NCBI RefSeq assembly: GCF_042682745.1
Contig: NZ_JBHUIO010000002.1
Location: 248,001 to 312,000, forward strand
Reading direction: 5' to 3'
Length of the DNA stretch: 64,000 nt
DNA from: Tumebacillus_A lipolyticus
Lineage (GTDB): Bacteria; Bacillota; Bacilli; Tumebacillales; Tumebacillaceae
Part shown: positions 1 to 37,300 of the stretch, piece after piece
Numbering within the stretch: the stretch's first letter is position 1
Layout: each line of letters begins with the position of its first letter
Translations under genes and position numbers: made by a program
The notes under the pieces: generated by a model
Database searches by the model: none
What the model was told of the DNA's origin: nothing
The model's input: the letters and a program-made list of their open reading frames with translations, nothing else

Positions 1-1
1 G

Positions 2-26524
<26,523 letters not shown>

Positions 26525-26566
26525 TCGCTAGAGATCGTCAGCGAAAGAGAAAGAGGAGGTGTTCAC

Positions 26567-29500
26567 ATGTCAGAATTTACAAGCGAAGCGGCCGCTGCTG
26601 ACGTCGACATGACAGAAGAGGGGGCAGGCGAGGAGGTGTTCGTTTTCCCAGCCTCCTTCGCCCAGCAACGGTTGTGGTTTTTAGACAGGCTGTTAGAAAC
26701 AAACGCGCTGTACAACATCCCGTTTGCTGTGCGCTTTCAGGGCCGACTTCATTCGACCGCGCTGGAAGCGGCCATTCGCGAGATCGTAGCAAGGCACGAA
26801 GTGTTGCGCACCACCTTCGAGCTGGAGGAGGAAGAACTGATTCAAGTCGTGGCAACCGACACAGACTTCACGTTGCCGATCCTCACCGTGTCGGAAGGGC
26901 AAGTGCAGGAGCTGGCCAGCGCCGAAGCTGCGGCTCCGTTCGATCTGGAAAAAGGCCCGCTGCTGCGCGCTAAGCTGTTGCGCCTTGCTGAAGAAGAACA
27001 TGTCTTGCTCTTCACCATGCACCACATCATCTCGGACGGCTGGTCGTTCGGTGTGCTGATGCGCGAACTGACCGCCCTGTATGATGCATTTTCCAAAAAT
27101 CTGCCGTCACCGCTGCCAGAACTGCCGATTCAATATGGCGATTATGCCTGTTGGCAGCGTGAATATTTGGCAGGGGAGGTGTGGGACGAGCAGCTGTCCT
27201 ACTGGACCGAACAGCTGGGCAGCTCGCCGCCGATGTTGCAATTGCCGTTTGATCGCCCGCGACCGCCCGTTCAGAGCAACCGGGGAACCACAGAGAGCTT
27301 TCAGCTCTCTGTGGAGCTCACTCAGGCTTTAAAAACGTACGGTCACCAGCAGTCGGCCACCCTGTTTATGACGATGCTGGCTGCGTTTCAAGCGCTGCTC
27401 TCCCGCATTTGCGGTCAGGACGACATTGCGGTCGGCACCCCGATCGCTGGCAGGAGCGGCGAAGAGACAGAGTCGTTGATCGGCTTTTTTGTCAACACGC
27501 TGGTCATTCGTACCGACCTGTCAGATCAACCGAGTTTTGAGCGGTTGCTCGCCCGCGTGGCGGAGCGGACGAACGATGCGTATGCGCATCAAGACATTCC
27601 GTTCGAGCAGTTGGTTAAAGAGCTGCAGGTGGAGCGCGACCGCAGCAGTTCCCCGCTGTTTCAGGTGATGTTTGCTCTGCAGAGCGAATCTAATCGGTCG
27701 ATCGACCTGCCCGGCTTGACCGCAAGCCCGGTCGAGTTCGAGCACAGCCTTGTCAAATTTGACCTATCTGTCACCTTTCAGGACCTCGGCGACCACATCT
27801 GCGGCCATTTTTCCTATAACACAGACCTGTTTGACCGCCGGACGATCCAACAGATCATCAGGTATACGCAAACGCTGTTACAAGGGGTGGTAGAAGACCC
27901 ACACCGTCCGGTTGCAGAGCTCGCCCTGATGTCCGACTGGGAGCTCGATCAGCTGCTTCATACATGGAATGATACGGCTATTTCTTATCCGTCTTGCTCA
28001 GTATCCGAATTGTTCGAACGACAGGTGGAGAGCGCGCCGCAGCGAGTGGCGATCTCCTTTGAAGAGGTCGAACTGACCTACGGCGAATTGAACCGAAGAG
28101 CGAACCGCTTGGCCCGTTCGTTGCAAAAGCATGGCGTGGTGCCAGAACAGTTTGTCGGGCTGTGCATGCAGCGATCCCCCGAGATGGTGGTGGCGTTGCT
28201 CGCCATCTTAAAAGCTGGAGCTGCTTATGTTCCGATCGATCCGGACTACCCTGCGGAGCGCGTCTCCTATCTGCTCGACGACGCACAGGTCAGCCTGTTG
28301 CTCACACAAACCCACCTGCTCGATCGTCTGCAGGGCACCCAGGCTCGACCGCTCTGCATCGAAACGGAAGAGGCGGCGGCAGCAGAGGAGAGCGGGGAAG
28401 ACCTGCAGATCGAGATCGATCCACACCAACGAGCGTATGCGATCTACACATCGGGCTCGACCGGTCAGCCAAAAGGGGTGGTCGTCTCTCATCGGTCGAT
28501 CGTCAACCTGGTGCGAGCGAGCGACTATGTGCGCTTTGGGCCTGATGAAGTCTTTCTGCAGGTGGCATCCATCTCGTTTGATGCCGCGACCTTCGAGCTA
28601 TGGGGAAGCCTGTTGAACGGTGCACGCCTCGTGATCTTTCCGCCGCATCGGCCATCGCTGCAAGAACTTGGCCAAACGGTGCGCACGGCTGGTGTCACCA
28701 CCTTATGGTTGACAGCCGGGCTGTTCCACCAGATGGTCGACGAACAGCTCGCAGACCTTGCCGGCGTGCGACAATTGCTCGCTGGGGGAGATGCTTTATC
28801 AACCGCGCATGTCAAAAAGCTTTTGAATGCGCTTCCGAACACAGCGTTGATCAACGGATATGGGCCGACAGAATGTACCACCTTTGCCTGCACCCACACG
28901 GTGACCTCCGCAGCACAGCTCGCTGCTACCGTTCCGATCGGTCGCCCGATCGCCAACACGCGCGCCTATGTGCTCGATGCTCGGCAGCAGCCATCACCAA
29001 CTCTCGTGCCGGGGGAGCTGTACATCGGCGGTGACGGTCTCGCCCTCGGCTACCATAACCGCATCGAGTTGACCGCTGCGCAATTTGTCGAGATCGAACT
29101 GAATAGCGGCAAAAAGGAGCGCCTGTATCGCACCGGCGACCTCGTGCGCTGGTTGCCAGATGGAACGCTTGAGTTCAAAGGCCGCCTCGACCACCAGATC
29201 AAACTGCGCGGCTTCCGCATCGAGCTAGAGGAGATTGAAGCGGTGCTGATGGAACAGGCGGGGCTGCAGACGGCGATGGTCATCGCGCGCGATGATGCGT
29301 CGGGCGACAAGTGTCTCGTCGCCTATCTCGTGCCGGAAGCGGATCGCGAAGTGGATCTCGGCGAGATCCGCCACAATCTGCGAGAACGGCTTCCCGACTA
29401 TATGATTCCGTCCGCTTTTCTCACGCTGGAAACGCTTCCGCTCACCGCGAACGGCAAGGTGGATCGCAAGTTGCTCCCAGAGCCTGATCTGGCCGACATG

Positions 29501-32500
29501 ACGCCAAGCTACACGGCGCCGCGCACGCCGGAGGAGGAGATCGTCGTCGCAGTTTTTGCCCATGTGCTGCGCAAAGAGCAAGTCGGCATCCATGACGACT
29601 TCTTTGCGCTCGGCGGTCATTCACTGCTGGCCACATTGGCAGTGTCCCGCTTGAGCACCGCCTTTGACAGGCAGTTGCCCCTGCGCTGCTTGTTTGAAGC
29701 GTCGACAGCATCTGAGCTGGCCATCTGGATCGACCGGGCGAACAGCCAGGTCGAAACAGAAGTTCTGCCGCCGCTGCTCGCCTTCGATCGCGGCGACTCA
29801 CTACCGCTTTCCTTTGCTCAGCATCGCCTGTGGGTCCTCGACCAGATAGCGCCAGGTTCGTCCGCCTACAACATTCCGTACGCGGTGCGGCTGCGCGGAC
29901 AACTTGACAAAAGCATCCTGGCGCAGAGCATCGGTGAGATCGTCAGGCGCCACGAAGCGTTGCGCACCACCTTTGCGGAGGAGTACGGCGAACCGTACAC
30001 GATCATCGGCGAGCCTGCCAGCCTCGACATCGAGCTGACCGACTTGACCGCTTGGGGGGATGAGGAGCGAACAGCCGAACAGATGCGGTTGATTCTTTCG
30101 CACAGCGAGCGCCCCTTCGATCTGCAGGCAGGGCCGCTCGTCCGCTTCGCTTTGCTGAAGGTGGATACAGATGAACATGTGCTCCTGCTGAACATGCACC
30201 ACATCATTTCGGACGGCTGGTCGATGGGCGTGTTTACACGCGAGCTGTGCGAGCTTTATCAAGCTTTTGCCCAAGGGGAACGGTCACCGCTGCCGGAACT
30301 CCCGATCCAGTATGCGGACTTCGCCTGCTGGCAACGCCAGTGGATGCAAGGCTCCGTCTTAGACCGACAGCTCTCCTATTGGAAAACACAGCTCGGAGGA
30401 GAACTCTCGCCGTTGGAATTGCCGACCGATCGCCCGCGAAAGGCGGTGCAAACACATGTCGGTGCCAATGAACGCTTCAGCTTGTCGCCGGAGCTGTCTG
30501 AGCGATTGCAATTTTTTTCCCGCGAGCAGGGCGCTACGCTGTTCATGACGCTGTTGACCGCCTTTCAATCGCTGCTCGCTCGTTACAGCGGCCAACTGGA
30601 CATCGCGGTCGGCACGCCGGTCGCCGGTCGTGGACGAGAGGAGACGGAAGGCTTAATCGGCTTTTTCGTCAACACGCTGGTCATGCGCACCGACCTGTCA
30701 GGACAGCCTAGCTTCCGCGAATTGCTTCAGCGCGTCAAAAAGGTTGCGCTCGGCGCTTACGAGCATCAGCACGTCCCCTTTGAAAAACTGGTTCAGGAGT
30801 TGCAGCCGGAACGAGATCGGAGCCGCTCGCCCTTGTTTCAAGTGATGTTTCTGTTGCAGAACACCCCGCGCCAATCGATCTCGCTCCAGGGGTTGACGGT
30901 GACAGACATCGAGTTTGAGCGCCCCGTATCCAAGTTTGACATGTCGCTCGGCCTGACCGAGACGGCAGAAGGGATCAGCGGCACCTGGACCTACAATACC
31001 GACCTGTTCGATCGACAAACGGTGAAGCGGATGATCGCACACTTTGAGCGCCTGCTGCAGGCGATGGTCGATCAGCCAGATCAGCCTTTCACCTCCTTGC
31101 AGCTCCTTTCGGCAGCTGAGCAGCACCAACTGCTGATCGAGTGGAACGACACCGACGTGGAATATCGGTCGCCCGCCTCTCTGCACGAGCTGTTCGAGCG
31201 ACAAGCGGCACAGACCCCCGACGCACCTGCTGCAACGTTTGGCGACCAGACACTCACCTACGCAGAATTGAACCGCGAGGCAAACCGCATCGCTCACACG
31301 CTGCGTGAGGCGGGCGTCGGCCCCGAGGTATTGGTCGGCATCTGCACCGAACGCTCACTGGCGATGCTGACCGCCACCTTGGGCGTGCTCAAGGCGGGCG
31401 GTGCCTATCTGCCGCTCGATCCAACCTATCCGCGCGATCGTCTGAGCTTCATGATCGCAGATGCCAAGCCGCTTCTGTTGCTCGCCCAGCAGACGCTGGC
31501 GGACCGACTGCCAGACTTCGACGGAACAATCGTTCCGCTCGATGCGCAGAACAGTCCGTTCAGCCAAAACGATGACAATCCAGAACTGCGAACGAGCGAA
31601 GATCAATTAGCCTATGTGACCTATACATCTGGCTCGACCGGCACGCCCAAAGGTGTGATGAGCGTGCATCGCGGCGCGGTGAACTACTTGCAGTACATCG
31701 CCAACACGTATCGCCTCGACGCTGAGGATCGGGTGTTGCAGATCGCCTCGTACTCTTTCGATGCTTCTGTCCGCGACATGCTGGGGCCGCTGATCACCGG
31801 CGCGCATGTCATCTTGGTGCCAGACGAGGTGATCAAGCATCCACCAGCTTTGCTCACAGCGTTGCAAGAACATCGTGTGACGGCGCTCTTGAGCATCGTG
31901 CCCACCTTGCTGCAGGCGCTGACCCAAGCGACCGAGAGCGCAGCCGTTCGCGCGGAGAGTGTTCGCCTGGTGCTGACCAGCGGCGAAGTGCTGTACCGCT
32001 CGGTGGTGGAGCAAGCGCGCGCCGCCTTTCATCGGGACGTTGTGATCGTCAACCAGTACGGTCCGACCGAATGTACGATGACATCGACCTACCGTCAGCT
32101 CGAACCGACCGACCTCGTCCGTACTGAGATGCTGGCTGGCCGTCCGATTCCGAACAATCGGTTGTACGTGCTGGACGAAGCAAAGCATCCCGTTCCGATC
32201 GGCGTGGCTGGGGAAGTCTACCTCGGCGGTGCGGGGGTGACCCGCGGCTATCTCAACCGCCCGGAACTGACGGCAGACTCCTTTCTGGCGAATCCATTCC
32301 GCCCGGAGGAGCGCCTCTACAAGACGGGTGACAGAGCGCGATTGCTCGCTGACGGCACGCTGGAATTTCTCGGCCGCCTGGACAATCAGGTCAAACTGCG
32401 CGGATTGCGCATCGAGCTGGGAGAGGTGCAGGCAGCGCTGACTCGCCATCCTCTGGTGCAGGATGCTGTGGTGATCGTCCGCACCGATGCAGGCATCGAA

Positions 32501-32977
32501 AGGTTGGTCGCCTACTTTATCACGGAGCAGGGAAGCGGGGAAGTGGAAAGCGGTCAGCTGCGTCAGTTCCTCCACGAGAGTTTACCCGAGTACATGTTGC
32601 CTTCTGTGTTCGTGCGGATGGAGCGTTTCCCGCTTTCGGCAAATGGCAAGCTTGACCGCCGAGCGCTGCCCACGCCGCAGGAGGGGATCGCCAAGCGCGA
32701 ATATGTGGCACCGCGCACCCCTGTGGAAGAGGTGGTCGCAAGCGTTTGGGAAGAGGTGCTCGGCGTGGAAAAAGTGGGCGCCCGCGACGACTTTTTCGAA
32801 CTTGGCGGTCACTCGCTGCTCGCCACACAGATCGTCTCGCGGCTCAATGCGGCCTTCCAGCTCCAGATCTCGCTGCAACGTCTGTTTGAAGCGCACACAG
32901 TCGAGACGCTTGCGAGCGTGATCGACGATCTCTTGTTTGACGAAATTTTGAAGATGGGCGCAGAGGAAACAGAGTAA
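26567..32977 (+). CDS. NRPS2: two-module synthetase (C-A-T-C-A-T)
   Basis: Middle protein of the assembly line, 2136 residues, adding residues 9 and 10. The ATG at 26567 is preceded by AAAGAGGAGGT at good spacing, which fixes the start. The N-terminus before the first C domain is short and acidic (DVDMTEEGAGEE near residues 14-25). This complements the basic tail of NRPS1. The C-terminus is also acidic (DDLLFDEILKMGAEETE). There is no epimerase or thioesterase. The MFS transporter gene follows after 74 bases, then NRPS3; all are in one direction and likely co-transcribed. Both T domains carry GGHS and both C domains carry HHIISDGWS, so the protein looks fully functional. Confidence 0.97.
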   Translation: MSEFTSEAAAADVDMTEEGAGEEVFVFPASFAQQRLWFLDRLLETNALYNIPFAVRFQGRLHSTALEAAIREIVARHEVLRTTFELEEEELIQVVATDTDFTLPILTVSEGQVQELASAEAAAPFDLEKGPLLRAKLLRLAEEEHVLLFTMHHIISDGWSFGVLMRELTALYDAFSKNLPSPLPELPIQYGDYACWQREYLAGEVWDEQLSYWTEQLGSSPPMLQLPFDRPRPPVQSNRGTTESFQLSVELTQALKTYGHQQSATLFMTMLAAFQALLSRICGQDDIAVGTPIAGRSGEETESLIGFFVNTLVIRTDLSDQPSFERLLARVAERTNDAYAHQDIPFEQLVKELQVERDRSSSPLFQVMFALQSESNRSIDLPGLTASPVEFEHSLVKFDLSVTFQDLGDHICGHFSYNTDLFDRRTIQQIIRYTQTLLQGVVEDPHRPVAELALMSDWELDQLLHTWNDTAISYPSCSVSELFERQVESAPQRVAISFEEVELTYGELNRRANRLARSLQKHGVVPEQFVGLCMQRSPEMVVALLAILKAGAAYVPIDPDYPAERVSYLLDDAQVSLLLTQTHLLDRLQGTQARPLCIETEEAAAAEESGEDLQIEIDPHQRAYAIYTSGSTGQPKGVVVSHRSIVNLVRASDYVRFGPDEVFLQVASISFDAATFELWGSLLNGARLVIFPPHRPSLQELGQTVRTAGVTTLWLTAGLFHQMVDEQLADLAGVRQLLAGGDALSTAHVKKLLNALPNTALINGYGPTECTTFACTHTVTSAAQLAATVPIGRPIANTRAYVLDARQQPSPTLVPGELYIGGDGLALGYHNRIELTAAQFVEIELNSGKKERLYRTGDLVRWLPDGTLEFKGRLDHQIKLRGFRIELEEIEAVLMEQAGLQTAMVIARDDASGDKCLVAYLVPEADREVDLGEIRHNLRERLPDYMIPSAFLTLETLPLTANGKVDRKLLPEPDLADMTPSYTAPRTPEEEIVVAVFAHVLRKEQVGIHDDFFALGGHSLLATLAVSRLSTAFDRQLPLRCLFEASTASELAIWIDRANSQVETEVLPPLLAFDRGDSLPLSFAQHRLWVLDQIAPGSSAYNIPYAVRLRGQLDKSILAQSIGEIVRRHEALRTTFAEEYGEPYTIIGEPASLDIELTDLTAWGDEERTAEQMRLILSHSERPFDLQAGPLVRFALLKVDTDEHVLLLNMHHIISDGWSMGVFTRELCELYQAFAQGERSPLPELPIQYADFACWQRQWMQGSVLDRQLSYWKTQLGGELSPLELPTDRPRKAVQTHVGANERFSLSPELSERLQFFSREQGATLFMTLLTAFQSLLARYSGQLDIAVGTPVAGRGREETEGLIGFFVNTLVMRTDLSGQPSFRELLQRVKKVALGAYEHQHVPFEKLVQELQPERDRSRSPLFQVMFLLQNTPRQSISLQGLTVTDIEFERPVSKFDMSLGLTETAEGISGTWTYNTDLFDRQTVKRMIAHFERLLQAMVDQPDQPFTSLQLLSAAEQHQLLIEWNDTDVEYRSPASLHELFERQAAQTPDAPAATFGDQTLTYAELNREANRIAHTLREAGVGPEVLVGICTERSLAMLTATLGVLKAGGAYLPLDPTYPRDRLSFMIADAKPLLLLAQQTLADRLPDFDGTIVPLDAQNSPFSQNDDNPELRTSEDQLAYVTYTSGSTGTPKGVMSVHRGAVNYLQYIANTYRLDAEDRVLQIASYSFDASVRDMLGPLITGAHVILVPDEVIKHPPALLTALQEHRVTALLSIVPTLLQALTQATESAAVRAESVRLVLTSGEVLYRSVVEQARAAFHRDVVIVNQYGPTECTMTSTYRQLEPTDLVRTEMLAGRPIPNNRLYVLDEAKHPVPIGVAGEVYLGGAGVTRGYLNRPELTADSFLANPFRPEERLYKTGDRARLLADGTLEFLGRLDNQVKLRGLRIELGEVQAALTRHPLVQDAVVIVRTDAGIERLVAYFITEQGSGEVESGQLRQFLHESLPEYMLPSVFVRMERFPLSANGKLDRRALPTPQEGIAKREYVAPRTPVEEVVASVWEEVLGVEKVGARDDFFELGGHSLLATQIVSRLNAAFQLQISLQRLFEAHTVETLASVIDDLLFDEILKMGAEETE
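26640..29740 (+). other. NRPS module 9 (C-A-T), Val
   Basis: The A domain (about 27990-29480) gives DAFWLGGTFK, the same Val-type code as module 2. The CTFACTH stretch replaces STFATTH next to the pocket. T-domain serine codon 29621-29623. Confidence 0.83.
29776..32935 (+). other. NRPS module 10 (C-A-T), substrate unknown
   Basis: The A domain (about 31180-32690) gives DARSLSQMTK by my alignment, a code I do not recognise. Core motifs YTSGSTGTPKG, YGPTECT, YKTGD and the C-terminal Lys are intact. Its Arg at the 239-equivalent position is shared only with module 6. T-domain serine codon 32813-32815. Confidence 0.75.
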
Positions 32978-33051
32978 GGCAACCGTAACGCCAAGAAAGC
33001 ATTTTCATCGATGCAACCGATCTACCAAATCAACCAAAAGGTGGTTTCGCC

Positions 33052-34341
33052 ATGTCTTCCTCCTTGCTGGCTCCACTCAAACTTCGTTCTTACCGCAGGC
33101 TGGTCATCGGAGATATCCTCTCCGGTTTCGGCAACTGGTTGGATATCACAGCCTTGATGGTGCTGTTGGTCTATCAATGGGGCCTCGGGCCGAGTTCAAC
33201 CGCTACTCTGATGGTCACACTGGGCATTCCGATGGTCGTCTTGGGCCCGATTCTCTCCGTTTGGGTCGACCGTCTGCCGCTGAAAGGCTTTGTGCTCACC
33301 ATCGTCGGGCTGCGCGTCCTGCTGATTCTTGGACTGATCTTCGTGCCGAACTTTTACGCGCTGCTGGTGATCGTCTTCTTGCGGGCAACGCTCGCCACCC
33401 TGTTCTTCCCAGCTCGTCAGGCGATGGTGCGCAGCTTGGTGCCCAAAGAGCAGTTGGCAAGCGCCATCTCGGTCGGCCAACTGTCGCTCAACCTGACGAT
33501 GATCGCAGCTCCGGCTATCGGCGGAGCGCTGATCCCGTTTATCGGCACCAAAACGATTTTTGCCATCGAAGCCGGCCTCGTCTTCCTCGCTTTGCTCGTG
33601 CTGACCGGGTTGCCGAAGATGGAGCGCCCGAAAGCTCCGCTGCCGACAGGGGACGGCCGCACGCAGTCCGCACCGCAAAAGGGCAAGTTCCTGACCGAGC
33701 TCAAGGCGGGCTTTGCGCACATCGCCGGCAGTCGGCAATTGACAGTGGCGATCCTGCTGATCTCGATCGGGATGTTTCTCGTCTTCCTCTATGACGGTCT
33801 GCTGGTCATCTGGGCAAAAGGGATCGGGTTTGGCGAATCGGGCTATGGATTGATGATGAGCGTGATCGGCTTGGGGAGCGTAGGGGGTGCCTTGCTCGCC
33901 GGGTCGGTGCAATCCTGGCGAAAATCGCCGCTGCGCCTGATGGCGCTGGTCGGTCTGCTCGCCGGCCTGCTCAACATCGTGATCGGGCTCGGCGGTCTGC
34001 AGATCTTCACGCTTGCGCTCCCCCTGTGGAGCATCCTGTTCCTGCTGTTCGGTCTGTGCGGTGCGGTCGCCACCGTGCCGTTCGGCTATCTTTTGCAAAC
34101 TGAAACGCCGGAGCATCTGATCGGCCGTGTGTCCAGCGTATCGGCATCGATGCAAAATGCGGTCACGCTGCTCGCCCCGGCGATCGGAGCCACTTTGGCC
34201 GAGTTCTATTCGGTTGGTCCCGTCTTCATCGGTGCTGGTGTGCTGATGTTCTTGCTCGCCATGCTGACGCTGCTCTTTTTGCGCCGCATCTTGGGCAAGA
34301 AACACCATCTGCCGCTTCAAACAGATTCTGCAGCACAGTGA
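33052..34341 (+). CDS. MFS transporter, probable lipopeptide exporter
   Basis: Integral membrane protein of 429 residues with about 12 hydrophobic segments. It resembles the MFS group that includes EntS-like and macrolide-efflux transporters. The first helix pair is followed by a loop containing VDRLPLKG (near residues 70-77), in the place of the MFS motif-A loop. A hydrophilic central loop (near residues 190-225) separates two halves of about six helices each. The ATG at 33052 follows an AAAGGTGG ribosome binding site. Its place between NRPS2 and NRPS3, with gaps of 74 and 35 bases, argues that it exports the peptide or protects the producer. That role is inferred from context, not from the sequence itself. 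Confidence 0.88.
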   Translation: MSSSLLAPLKLRSYRRLVIGDILSGFGNWLDITALMVLLVYQWGLGPSSTATLMVTLGIPMVVLGPILSVWVDRLPLKGFVLTIVGLRVLLILGLIFVPNFYALLVIVFLRATLATLFFPARQAMVRSLVPKEQLASAISVGQLSLNLTMIAAPAIGGALIPFIGTKTIFAIEAGLVFLALLVLTGLPKMERPKAPLPTGDGRTQSAPQKGKFLTELKAGFAHIAGSRQLTVAILLISIGMFLVFLYDGLLVIWAKGIGFGESGYGLMMSVIGLGSVGGALLAGSVQSWRKSPLRLMALVGLLAGLLNIVIGLGGLQIFTLALPLWSILFLLFGLCGAVATVPFGYLLQTETPEHLIGRVSSVSASMQNAVTLLAPAIGATLAEFYSVGPVFIGAGVLMFLLAMLTLLFLRRILGKKHHLPLQTDSAAQ

Positions 34342-34376
34342 TTTTATTCATTCAACAGTGAGAGGGGGCCCGCCAA

Positions 34377-37300
34377 ATGGATACAAAAGCTGACTTTTGG
34401 GAACGAATGTCAAAACTCACTCCCGAACAACGAGCCATGATGGAAAAGCGGCTGGCGATGACCAAACAGCCAGCGCCTGCTGACGATCAGATTCCACGGC
34501 GTCAGGGAGCAGAACCGATCCCGCTTTCCTACGCCCAGCAGCGGCTGTGGGTGCTTGATCAGCTCGACCCGGACACCACCGCGTACAACATGACATTTGC
34601 GGTGCGGTTGACCGGGAGAATTCATCTGCAAGCATTAGAAAAGACGCTTCAAGCGATCCTTGATCGACATGAATCGCTTCGCACCACATTTTCGAAAGGG
34701 GATGACGGTCATCCCGTGCAGGTGATCGCACCTTCGCTCACGCTGCCGCTCGCCGTGCTTGATGTGCAAACTTTTGATCAAGCGGTGCAGGATGCTAAAA
34801 TCAGGCGCTTGCTGCGCGAGGAAGCGCAGAAACCGTTTTCGCTCGCCACCGGCCCGCTGATCCGCTTTCGTTTGATCAAACGGCAAGAGCAGGAACATGT
34901 CTTGCTGCTCAGCATGCACCACATCATCTCCGACGCGTGGTCGATCGGTAACGTTTTTGTCCGCGAATTTGCTGCGCTTTACGCGGCGTTTGCTGACGGG
35001 AAGCCTTCATCGCTCGCAGCGCTGCCGATTCAATTTGCCGATTTTGCTGCCTGGCAACGCGCAACACTTCAAGGCGCAACCTATGACAAACAGCTGTCCT
35101 ATTGGAAAGAGCAGCTGTCCGATCTCGCGCCGTTGCAGCTTCCCACCGATCGTCCACGGCCGCCTGTCCAGACACACAGCGGGGCGCTCCACACGATCGC
35201 GCTCGACCCCGAGCTGAGCGACAGACTGCACAAGCTGTCCAAGCGACTTGGCGCCTCGCTCTTTATGACGCTGCTCAGCGCCTATCAAGCGTTGCTGTCG
35301 CGCTGGACAGGGCAGGAGGACATCGCGGTCGGCACGCCGATCGCCGGACGAAACCGCCAGGAGACGGAGGGGCTGATCGGCTTTTTCGTCGGCACGTTGG
35401 TCATGCGTGGCGACCTGTCTGGCCAACCAACTTTTGAAACGCTCTTGGAACGGATCAAACGAACAGCACTGCGAGCGTACGACCACCAAGACGTGCCGTT
35501 CGATCAGTTGGTTCATGAGCTGCAACCGGAGCGCGACATGAGTCGCTCTCCGCTCTTTCAAGTGATGTTCTCCTTGCAAAACGCCCCAGTGAGTGCCGAG
35601 CGGTTGGACGGACTGAACCTTGAGCTCTTAAATCTGGAGATCATCACTGCCAAGTTTGACTTGGAACTACTTTTGACCGAACTGCCAGAAGGGATTTCAG
35701 CAACTTTTAAATACAACACTGACCTGTTTGATGCTGCCACGATCGAACGCATGGCTGCACATTATCGAACGATCCTGCGGTCGATCGTCGAAGATCCGAC
35801 CGAGCGCATCCATGACATGGTCTTGCTCCCCGAAGCGGAGCGTTCAATGCTTGCGAGCATGGGAGCGGGTGCCAAAGATCAACAGGAATATTCCGGTCTG
35901 TGCACCCATCAGCTGTTCGCAGAACAGGCCTTGAAGACGCCAGAGCACACCGCCCTGATCTTCGAGGAGGAATCGCTATCGTATCGTGATCTGGATCAGC
36001 GCGCCAACCGACTGGCGCACCACCTGCAAACGCTCGGAGCCGGCCCCGACACGCTGGTCGGCCTCTGCCTCGAACGCTCAGCCGATCTGGTCGTCGGATT
36101 GCTTGGGATACTAAAAGCGGGTGCTGCCTATGTGCCGATCGATCCGTCCTACCCGAGTGAACGGGTGGCGCTAATTCTGGAGGACACGCAAGCTCCCTTG
36201 CTCGTGACCGAGTCACAGCTTCTCGCTTCCTTGCCTGCCCATCAGGCTCACGTGGTCTGTCTCGATGCGGATCGAGAAGCGATCTCACGCTTTCCGCTGA
36301 CCGCTCCGCACAGTGAGGTTACACCTGAACACCTCGCCTATATGATCTACACCTCCGGCTCCACCGGGCGTCCGAAAGCGGTGATGGTCGAACATCGCCA
36401 GCTGGTCAGCGTGCTTTCGAGCAGCCAGCAGGCGTTCGGCTTCTCCAAAGGGGATATCATGCCCTGGATCGCCTCGGTCGCCTTCGACATCGCATTGTTC
36501 GAGCTGCTGAACCCGCTGCTCGCAGGCGGTACGTCGGTCGTGCTCACCAAAGAGCGGGTGCTGGAGATCGACAGGCTGTTGGAGGACATGCAAACCTACA
36601 CGGCGATCCACACAGTGCCGAGCCTGATGCGGCAGATCGTGCAGACGATCGAAGCAGGGGCGTACCCTGCGTTCGACCGCCTGCGCCTGATCTTCATCGG
36701 CGGGGACGCGGTCGCACCCGATCTGCTGAAGAGCATGCAGGACGTGTTCCGCCAAGCGCAGATTCATGTCTTGTACGGCCCGACCGAAGGCACGATCATC
36801 TGTTCGCACCACGCCGTCTCGCGCACCGACCCGATGCAACGCTTGTCGATCGGCAAGCCGCTTCCGCACGCCACGCTGCGCGTCTGCGATCAGAACCAGC
36901 GACTGGTGCCGATCGGCGTGCCAGGCGAGTTGCAGATCGGCGGTCGCGGGGTCACCCGCGGCTATTTCCGCCAAGCGGAACTGACGGCCGACAAGTACAT
37001 CGTGCAGGATGGGATGCGCTGGTACAAGACGGGCGACTTGGTGCGCTGGCAGGCGGATGGGACGCTGGAGTTCCTCGGCCGGATCGACCACCAAGTGAAA
37101 ATCCGCGGATTCCGGATCGAGCTAGGCGAGATCGAAGCGGTTTTGGCACAGCACGAAGCGGTGCGAGAGACGCTGGTCACCGTCTACGAGCCGGTGTCGG
37201 GAGACAAGCGACTGGCCGCCTACTTCGTCGCGGAGGATGGGGGGGAACTTCAGGCGGCCGAGTTGCGTAGCTACCTGCGCACGAGGTTGCCCGACTACAT

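Noticed and set aside
33196..34320. Minus-strand frame of 374 codons opposite the MFS gene
   Set aside because: Highly polar, low-complexity Gln/Asp/Glu/Arg composition, the mirror image of hydrophobic membrane-helix codons. It is not a gene.
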